DNA of 35,263 nt from an uncultured Paracoccaceae bacterium (GTDB lineage Bacteria; Pseudomonadota; Alphaproteobacteria; Rhodobacterales; Rhodobacteraceae), in NCBI GenBank assembly GCA_937944395.1, contig CALDYW010000053.1, forward strand, positions 1-35,263, given 5' to 3'. The number at the start of each line of letters is the position of its first letter. Position 1 is the stretch's first letter. The notes under the pieces are model-generated. The model was not told the origin of the DNA. It made no database searches and worked only from the letters and a program-made list of their open reading frames with translations. Shown piece after piece: positions 29,363-35,263 of this stretch. The position numbers and the translations under genes were made by a program.

Positions 29363-30268
29363 TCATGACCCTTCCCCCTTGCCTCCGCAGGCCGCCGGGC
29401 GCCCGCCGGTCCATTCGTAGCCCGCGCGCAGTTCCTCGACCTTGCGCATGCGGGCAAGCCCCGCCTCGCCCAGCCGCGCGGCGACCCCCGCGATCAGCGC
29501 CTCGCAGAGCGCCGTCATCGGCACCAGCGAATCGAAGGCCGAGGGCGAGCGCACCTCGGCGGTCAGCACGATCCGCGCGCAATCGGCGATCGGCGACAGC
29601 CAGGGATCGGTGCACAGGATGATCGTCGCGCCGCGCCGGCGGGCCATCTCGGCGATGCGCACGGTGCGCGCCTCGTATCGGCGCACGTCGAACAGCACGA
29701 CGACGCTGCGGCGCGTGATGTCCACGATCCGGTCCTCGCGCGGCTGCAGGTCGCCGCGCAGGCGGCCGACCCGGTCCCGCAGCAGGAACAGGTGCAGGAA
29801 CAGCATGTCGGCGATCAGCCGCGTGAACCGCCCGCCGTCGGTCACCACGGGCCGCGCCGGGTCGGCCAGAAGTTCGACCGCGGCCTCGAAATCCGCGCCG
29901 GACAGGCGCGCGAAGCTGTCGTCGAGCGCGGCGGCGAAGGTGGTGCGGCAGTGGTCCAGAAGCGCGCTGTCCGAGGGCGGGCGGCCGCTGTCGTAGAGCG
30001 TCAGCGGCGAGGAATGGCGGGCCTCCAGCTCCTGGCGGATCGCGCGCTGGAACTCGGGGTAGCTCGTGAAGCCGAGCTTGCCGACCAGCCGCAGCACGGT
30101 CGGCCCCGAGACTCCGGCCCGCCCGGCGAGGTTCGCAACCGTATCGAGCCCGGCGAGCATTCCGGTCCGGGTGAGAAGCCGAGCAACCCGTGCCTCGGCC
30201 GCGGCCAGCCCCACCGTCGCCTGGCGAAGCCGGTCGGTCAGCGTGGCGTCGAGGGTGGACTGCGGCAC
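29363..30268 (-). CDS. RpiR/MurR family transcriptional regulator (GTG start)
   Basis: N-terminal HTH (TVANLAGRAGVSGPTVLRLVGKLGFTSYPEFQRAIRQEL), SIS-like domain. Confidence 0.9.
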   Translation of the reverse strand: MPQSTLDATLTDRLRQATVGLAAAEARVARLLTRTGMLAGLDTVANLAGRAGVSGPTVLRLVGKLGFTSYPEFQRAIRQELEARHSSPLTLYDSGRPPSDSALLDHCRTTFAAALDDSFARLSGADFEAAVELLADPARPVVTDGGRFTRLIADMLFLHLFLLRDRVGRLRGDLQPREDRIVDITRRSVVVLFDVRRYEARTVRIAEMARRRGATIILCTDPWLSPIADCARIVLTAEVRSPSAFDSLVPMTALCEALIAGVAARLGEAGLARMRKVEELRAGYEWTGGRPAACGGKGEGS

Positions 30269-30296
30269 GGGCGCTCCGGAACGGCGGACGGAACGG

Positions 30297-30324
30297 ACGA
30301 TACGGATTGATCCCGGACTGTCAA
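30297..30324 (-). promoter_or_regulatory. candidate sigma70-type promoter for rpiR-GS-amidohydrolase operon
   Basis: Minus strand TTGACA-N16-TATCGT about 29 nt before the GTG start; GGAG ribosome-binding site. Confidence 0.55.
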
Positions 30325-30405
30325 ATTGTTATCGCCTGTTTCCATCCGGGTTCTGCCGGTGCGCCGCGCGCCCCGGCGGCCCGGCCTGACCGGCGAGGCC
30401 CAGCC

Positions 30406-32478
30406 ATGACCCGCGATCCCCGCCACGACATCCTGTTCGAGCCGGTGCGGATCGGTCCGAGGGTGGCGCGCAACCGCTTCTACCAGGTTCCGCACTGCAA
30501 CGGGCTCGGCCATCGCGCACCGCGGGCGCTGGCCGCCATGCGCGCGGCGAAGGCCGAGGGCGGCTGGGCCGTGGTCTGCACCGAGGAGGTCGAGGTCCAC
30601 CCCGCCGCCGAGGTCTCGCCCAGCATCGAGGGCCGGATCTGGAGCGATGCCGACATCCCCGCGCACGAAGGCATGGTGCAGGCGGTGCAGGCGCATGGCG
30701 CGCTGGCCGGGATCGAGCTGGTCTTTCCCACCCCGCGCGCCAACCACGATTCGCGGCTGGTGCCGATGGGCGTGCGGGCCGGCCCGGTGGGCTCGGGCGG
30801 GATCGACCCCTGGCAGGCGCGCGCGATGGATGCGGACGACCTGCGCGATGTCCGCCGCTGGCATCGCGCCGCGGTCGGCCGGGCGATCCGGGCGGGCTAT
30901 GACCTGGTCTATGTCTATGCCGGGCACGGGCTGTCGCTGCTGCAGCAGTTCCTGTCGCGCGCCACCAACGACCGCAGCGACGCCTACGGCGGCTCGCTTG
31001 CGAACCGGTCGCGGCTGTTGCGCGAGATCCTGTCCGAGACGCTCGAGGAGGCGGCGGGCCGGGTTGCCGTGGCTGTCCGGATCGCGATGGCCGAGCCCGA
31101 CATCGACGACGGGCTGACGCGCGAGGAGATCGCCGAGGTCGTCGGCATGGTGGCCGAGGCGCCCGACCTCTGGGACTTCTGCATGGGCAGCTGGGAACGC
31201 GACTCGCCCACCGCCCGGCTGGCGCCCGAGGGCTTCCAGGAGGCGGCGATCCGCGGGCTGAAGGCCCTGACCACAAAACCGGTGGTGGGGGTCGGCCGCT
31301 TCACCTCGCCCGACACCATGGCCGCGCAGGTGCGCGGCGGGCTGATGGATTTCGTCGGCGCAGCGCGGCCGTCGATCGCCGACCCGTTCCTGCCGCGCAA
31401 GATCGAGGCGGGCGAGGCCGACCGCATCCGCGAATGCATCGGCTGCAACATCTGCGTCGCCAGCGACAACCTCGCCGCCCCGATCCGCTGCACCCAGAAC
31501 CCGACGATGGGCGAGGAATGGCGCCGCCGCTGGCACCCCGAGCGGATCGCGCCCCGGGGCAGCGCTGCGCGGGTGCTGGTGGTGGGCGGCGGGCCGGCGG
31601 GGCTCGAGGCGGCGCGCGCGCTCGGCGCGCGGGGGTACGAGGTGGCGCTGGCCGAGGCCGGGGCGCGGCCGGGCGGGCGGGCGGTGCGCGAGGCGCGGCT
31701 GCCGGGCCTGTCCACCTGGGCCCGCGTCGCCGACTGGCGGCTGGGCGAGATCGCCCGGATGGGCCATGTCGCGGTGTTTCCGGGCAGCCCGATGACCGCC
31801 GCCGACGTGCTGGACTTCGGGGCGGCGCATGTGGTCGTGGCCACCGGCGCCCGCTGGCGCCGCGACGGACGCGGGCGGCGCCACCCCCGGGGCATCGCCG
31901 TCGCCGAAGGCGCGAGCGTGCTGACGCCCGACGACCTGCTCGACGGTGCGGCGCCCGGGGGCAGCGTGCTGATCTACGACGACGAGCACTACGTCATGGG
32001 CAGCGCGCTGGCCGAGCTCCTGGCCGGGCAGGGGGCGGCGGTGACGCTCGTCACCCCCGCCCCTCTCGTCGCGGCCTGGACCGTGCACACCCTGGAGCAG
32101 GCCGCGGTCGAGCGGCGGCTGGTCGGCCTCGGCGTGCGGCTGCGGACGCGCACGGCTCTCGTGCGGATCGACCCCGGTGCGGCGATCCTGCGCGACGAGG
32201 TGACCGGTGCGGCCGACAGCCTGCCCGCCGATGCCGTGGTCGCGGTGACGGCCCGCGCGCCCTGCGACGGACTGGCGGCCGAGCTGCAGGCGCGGCGGGG
32301 GGAATGGGCGGATCACGGAGTGGCCGGCGTCACCGTGATCGGCGACGCGCTGGCGCCCGGGACGATCGCGCACGCGGTCTTCGCCGGCCACCTCTACGCC
32401 CGCAACCTCGACACAGGCGCCGGCGCCGACGACCTGCCCTTCCGCCGCGAACTGCCCTTCCCCGGTGAAGCGGGATGA
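30406..32478 (+). CDS. FMN/Fe-S NADH:flavin oxidoreductase of the trimethylamine/dimethylamine dehydrogenase (DgcA-like) family
   Basis: RDPRHDILFEPVRIGPRVARNRFYQVPHCNGLG; CIGCNICVASDNLAAPIRCTQNPTMGEEWRRRWHPE Fe-S motif; VVGGGPAGLEAARAL C-terminal dinucleotide domain. Confidence 0.9.
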   Translation: MTRDPRHDILFEPVRIGPRVARNRFYQVPHCNGLGHRAPRALAAMRAAKAEGGWAVVCTEEVEVHPAAEVSPSIEGRIWSDADIPAHEGMVQAVQAHGALAGIELVFPTPRANHDSRLVPMGVRAGPVGSGGIDPWQARAMDADDLRDVRRWHRAAVGRAIRAGYDLVYVYAGHGLSLLQQFLSRATNDRSDAYGGSLANRSRLLREILSETLEEAAGRVAVAVRIAMAEPDIDDGLTREEIAEVVGMVAEAPDLWDFCMGSWERDSPTARLAPEGFQEAAIRGLKALTTKPVVGVGRFTSPDTMAAQVRGGLMDFVGAARPSIADPFLPRKIEAGEADRIRECIGCNICVASDNLAAPIRCTQNPTMGEEWRRRWHPERIAPRGSAARVLVVGGGPAGLEAARALGARGYEVALAEAGARPGGRAVREARLPGLSTWARVADWRLGEIARMGHVAVFPGSPMTAADVLDFGAAHVVVATGARWRRDGRGRRHPRGIAVAEGASVLTPDDLLDGAAPGGSVLIYDDEHYVMGSALAELLAGQGAAVTLVTPAPLVAAWTVHTLEQAAVERRLVGLGVRLRTRTALVRIDPGAAILRDEVTGAADSLPADAVVAVTARAPCDGLAAELQARRGEWADHGVAGVTVIGDALAPGTIAHAVFAGHLYARNLDTGAGADDLPFRRELPFPGEAG

Positions 32479-32578
32479 CTTCCCCGTGCGACCCGGGCCG
32501 CCGTGCCCGATGTCACCGGGCGGATGGAACCGGCGCCGGAGGCCCCGTTCCGGCGATACCGCTTGACCGGCGCAGGCC

Positions 32579-33772
32579 TCAGCGCAGGATCGGCGGCGGG
32601 TCGGAAAAGTCCAGACCGGGGAACACAGTCCCCTCGATCGCCGCGCGGTCCAGCCCGAACAGGCCGGCGAGCGCCGCGCCCGCATGGGCGCGCAGGTCCG
32701 CGGTCGGCATCAGGTCGCGCGACTGGTAGAGGTCGGCCTCGTCGAGCCCCGGCCAGCGCCCGATCACGCGCCCCCCGCGCAACGCCCCCCCGGCCATCAG
32801 CAGCGCGCCGCCGGTGCCGTGGTCGGTTCCGCCCGATCCGTTCTCGCGCACGGTGCGGCCGAATTCGGTGAGCGCCATCACCAGCGTGCTGTCCCAGGCG
32901 CGCCCCAGGCCGCTGCGCAGGTCGGTCAGAACCTGCGCCAGCGCCTCGAGCCGGGGCGGCAGCACGGCGGCCTGGCGGCGGTGGGTGTCCCAGCCGCCCA
33001 TCGAGAAGGCGGCGATGCGGGCGTCGCCCGTCAACCGTTCGGCCACGAATGTGCCGAGGCTGCGTTCGCCCCCGCCGCCGCCGGCCGCCCGTGCCTCGGC
33101 CTCGCGCACGAGTTCTGCCGCCCCGGCATAGGCGCCGGCGAACAGGGGATCCTCGGCATAGACCGTCTCGAGCAGAAGCTGCGCCTGCGCCGACAGCGCG
33201 TTGCGCGACACCGGCAGCCAGTGGCCGGAGGGGTTCGGCCCCTCGAGGATCAGCAACGGTTCGGTGCCGATCGCGACCGCGGTTCGGGTGTCGGCGCCCG
33301 GCAGGAAGCCCACCGCCCGGTTCAGCCAGCCGTGGCGGTCGGGGGTGAGTTCGCCGGTCTCCGCGCCCGAGCCGTTCTCCAGCAGATCCTGCCCCTGGAA
33401 GTGGCTGCGGCGGTTGCGATAGGGGGTGGCGACGGCATGGGCAAAGCCGAGTTCGCCGGCCTCCCAGAGCGGCATCAGACCGCCGAGCGCCGGATGCAGC
33501 GCATAGAACCCGTCGAGGTCGATCCCCTCGGGGCCCGCGCCGGGTGCCAGCAGACCCGGCCGGTGGCCGCGCAGCGCCCGATCGCCCATCGGGCGCAACA
33601 GGTCGAGCCCGTCCACCGCGCCGCGCAGCAGGATCACCACCAGCCGGTTCTCGCCCGGAACGGCGGCGAAGCTCACGCGCGTCAAGAGCGGGCTCGCCGC
33701 CGCCGAACAGCCGATCAGGAAGGCCCGGCGGCCGAGGCGCGGTCCGGCAAGGCGTTGGATCGGCGCGGTCAT
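32579..33772 (-). CDS. DUF1501 domain-containing protein with twin-arginine signal
   Basis: GRRAFLIGCSAAASPLLTRVSFAA signal; LVVILLRGAVDGLDLL, SMGGWDTHRRQ, MALTEFGRTVRENGSGGTDHGTGGALLMAGG. Confidence 0.9.
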   Translation of the reverse strand: MTAPIQRLAGPRLGRRAFLIGCSAAASPLLTRVSFAAVPGENRLVVILLRGAVDGLDLLRPMGDRALRGHRPGLLAPGAGPEGIDLDGFYALHPALGGLMPLWEAGELGFAHAVATPYRNRRSHFQGQDLLENGSGAETGELTPDRHGWLNRAVGFLPGADTRTAVAIGTEPLLILEGPNPSGHWLPVSRNALSAQAQLLLETVYAEDPLFAGAYAGAAELVREAEARAAGGGGGERSLGTFVAERLTGDARIAAFSMGGWDTHRRQAAVLPPRLEALAQVLTDLRSGLGRAWDSTLVMALTEFGRTVRENGSGGTDHGTGGALLMAGGALRGGRVIGRWPGLDEADLYQSRDLMPTADLRAHAGAALAGLFGLDRAAIEGTVFPGLDFSDPPPILR

Positions 33773-33784
33773 CGGCAGGTCCTC

Positions 33785-35134
33785 CTAGCGGCGCATGAAG
33801 GCGGGCGAGGCGAGCAGCACCGCCACCCCCTCCCAGCGCTGTTCCGCCGCCCCGACGGCGAAGCGCAGGCCCGCGTCGGCGAGCGGTCCGAGCACGGCAT
33901 CGGTCAGCATGCCGGGCTCGATGCGTCCGGCGAAGGCGCGCGCGAGGTCGGCCGCCCAGTCGATCCGCTGGGCGAGGAGCGGCGGCGAGATCCAGGCGGT
34001 CGCGACGTCGGGCCAGCCGTTGGGGCCGTTCGCGCGGAACGGCACCTGGCCCATCCGCGGCAGGATGCGGCCGAACCGCATGGTGCCGCGCAGCGCGTCC
34101 TTGTCGTCGCGCTCGGCCCCGGTCAGTCCCAGGGCGCGGCAGGCCGCGACGACGTATTCGGCCGGCATCCGGACCTTGCCGAGTTCGGGCCGGGCGGCCT
34201 CGGGCCGGGTCAGCAGCGCCCGGTAGGTCGCCATCAGGTCGCCCTCGCTCGACAGGAAGGCCTGCGCCACCGCCGCGACGGCGGCCTCGGGTGGCTCGTC
34301 GGCCAGGAAATGCCGGCACAGTCCGAAGGCGACGCTTCGTGCGGTCTCGGGCCGGGCGGCGAGATCGTCAAGGAAGCGTTCGATCTCGTCGAACCCTTCG
34401 CGTCCGCGACGGCCGTAGTCGCGCCCGAGGATCGTGAAGACGCCCGGCTCGGACTGCCGCGGATCGAAGGCGGTGCCCTCGGGGCCGACCACGAGCCCGG
34501 TGAGCAGCCGCGCCGCCCCGGTCACGTCGGCCTGGGTGTAGCCCGAGCCCATGGTGTGCAGTTCCATCAGCTCGCGGGCGAAGTTCTCGTTCAGACCGCG
34601 CCCGCGGCTGCGGCCGACCGGGGAATTGGGACCGACCGAGCTGGACTGGTCGAGATAGAGCAGCATGGCCGGATGCAGGGCGACCGCGCGCAGCAGGTCG
34701 GCGAAGCGGCCGGTCAGGCGCGGCCGGATCGCCTCCTCGTGGAACGGCTGCACCATGAGCTGCAGCGCGAGGCCACGCATCACCACGGTGAAGCGGTTGC
34801 CCCAGTAGCCGGCGAGCCGTTCGCGGAAGCCCTGTCGCGCGCCGACGAGCCGCGGGATCCAGAGCTCCTCGTCCTCGCGCGCGATCCGCCGCGACTCCTC
34901 GCGGGCGAGACGCGGGGTTTCGGGGTCGCGGCGGTAGGCGCGCTGCTCGGCGCGCCCGCGCTCGATCAGCACGAGGCGCTCGGCAAGTCCCGGGCGGCGG
35001 AAGGCGGGGTCGGGGTCGTCCGGGGCCTCGAGCGTGGCCAGCACCCGGTCGGGGTCGAAGCCCGCGGGGCGGGGAACGGGTTCGGGTCCGACGGGGCCCA
35101 GTCCGAAGCGGATCTCCTCGAGGATGCTCAGCAT
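33785..35134 (-). CDS. DUF1800 domain-containing protein
   Basis: RGLNENFARELMELHTMGSGYTQADVTGAARLLTG, FRANGPNGWPD; directly upstream of the DUF1501 gene. Confidence 0.9.
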   Translation of the reverse strand: MLSILEEIRFGLGPVGPEPVPRPAGFDPDRVLATLEAPDDPDPAFRRPGLAERLVLIERGRAEQRAYRRDPETPRLAREESRRIAREDEELWIPRLVGARQGFRERLAGYWGNRFTVVMRGLALQLMVQPFHEEAIRPRLTGRFADLLRAVALHPAMLLYLDQSSSVGPNSPVGRSRGRGLNENFARELMELHTMGSGYTQADVTGAARLLTGLVVGPEGTAFDPRQSEPGVFTILGRDYGRRGREGFDEIERFLDDLAARPETARSVAFGLCRHFLADEPPEAAVAAVAQAFLSSEGDLMATYRALLTRPEAARPELGKVRMPAEYVVAACRALGLTGAERDDKDALRGTMRFGRILPRMGQVPFRANGPNGWPDVATAWISPPLLAQRIDWAADLARAFAGRIEPGMLTDAVLGPLADAGLRFAVGAAEQRWEGVAVLLASPAFMRR

Positions 35135-35241
35135 GGCCCGTCCTTTCCCCCGTTCAGATAGGCGCGCGCTGCCGCGGCGGAAGGGGGCGGCGGGCGGTTG
35201 GCGCGGTGCCCGGCGGCGGTCCGCCGCAGGGTGGGGGTCAA

Positions 35242-35260
35242 GGGGGGCCGTCTGCCCCCC
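35242..35260. terminator. G6/C6 hairpin at window edge
   Basis: GGGGGG-CCGTCTG-CCCCCC followed by TCT; strong simple stem-loop. Confidence 0.35.
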
Positions 35261-35263
35261 TCT

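Noticed and set aside
30238-32685. 815-aa minus-strand ORF
   Set aside because: Complete antisense of the well-supported flavoprotein gene.
32684-35161. 825-aa plus-strand ORF
   Set aside because: Antisense of the DUF1501/DUF1800 genes; no recognisable domain.

Overview
This is a GC-rich alphaproteobacterial chromosomal segment, Rhodobacterales-like judging by gene content and order. It has about 28 well-supported genes and no rRNA, tRNA, CRISPR array or recognisable mobile element. Order: 3' end of tilS; ftsH; a MOSC-domain protein; a one-carbon cluster (fhs, chorismate mutase, folD); a PdeM-like phosphoesterase; an alpha/beta hydrolase whose C-terminus looks broken; rpoH; rluD; a small DUF6476-like membrane protein; a metallophosphoesterase. 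Next is a myo-inositol/inositol-like catabolism locus: an iolJ-like aldolase, iolB and iolC on the minus strand, then two Gfo/Idh/MocA dehydrogenases, an iolE-like gene and a LacI-family regulator on the plus strand. A good LacI-type operator lies in the divergent iol promoter region. A phytanoyl-CoA dioxygenase-family gene follows, then about 0.95 kb of apparently decayed sequence. After that comes a branched-chain-amino-acid-type ABC importer with a LivM-LivG fusion, translationally coupled to an N-formylglutamate amidohydrolase-like gene. It converges on a minus-strand rpiR / glutamine-synthetase-like / amidohydrolase operon, a split-FluG arrangement. An RpiR-divergent trimethylamine-dehydrogenase/DgcA-type Fe-S flavoprotein and a DUF1501/DUF1800 pair end the window. 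The best lead for an undescribed system is 21.4-32.5 kb: importer, formylglutamate hydrolase, split FluG, RpiR and N-demethylase-like flavoprotein. Family calls come from motif recognition by eye; no database search was run.
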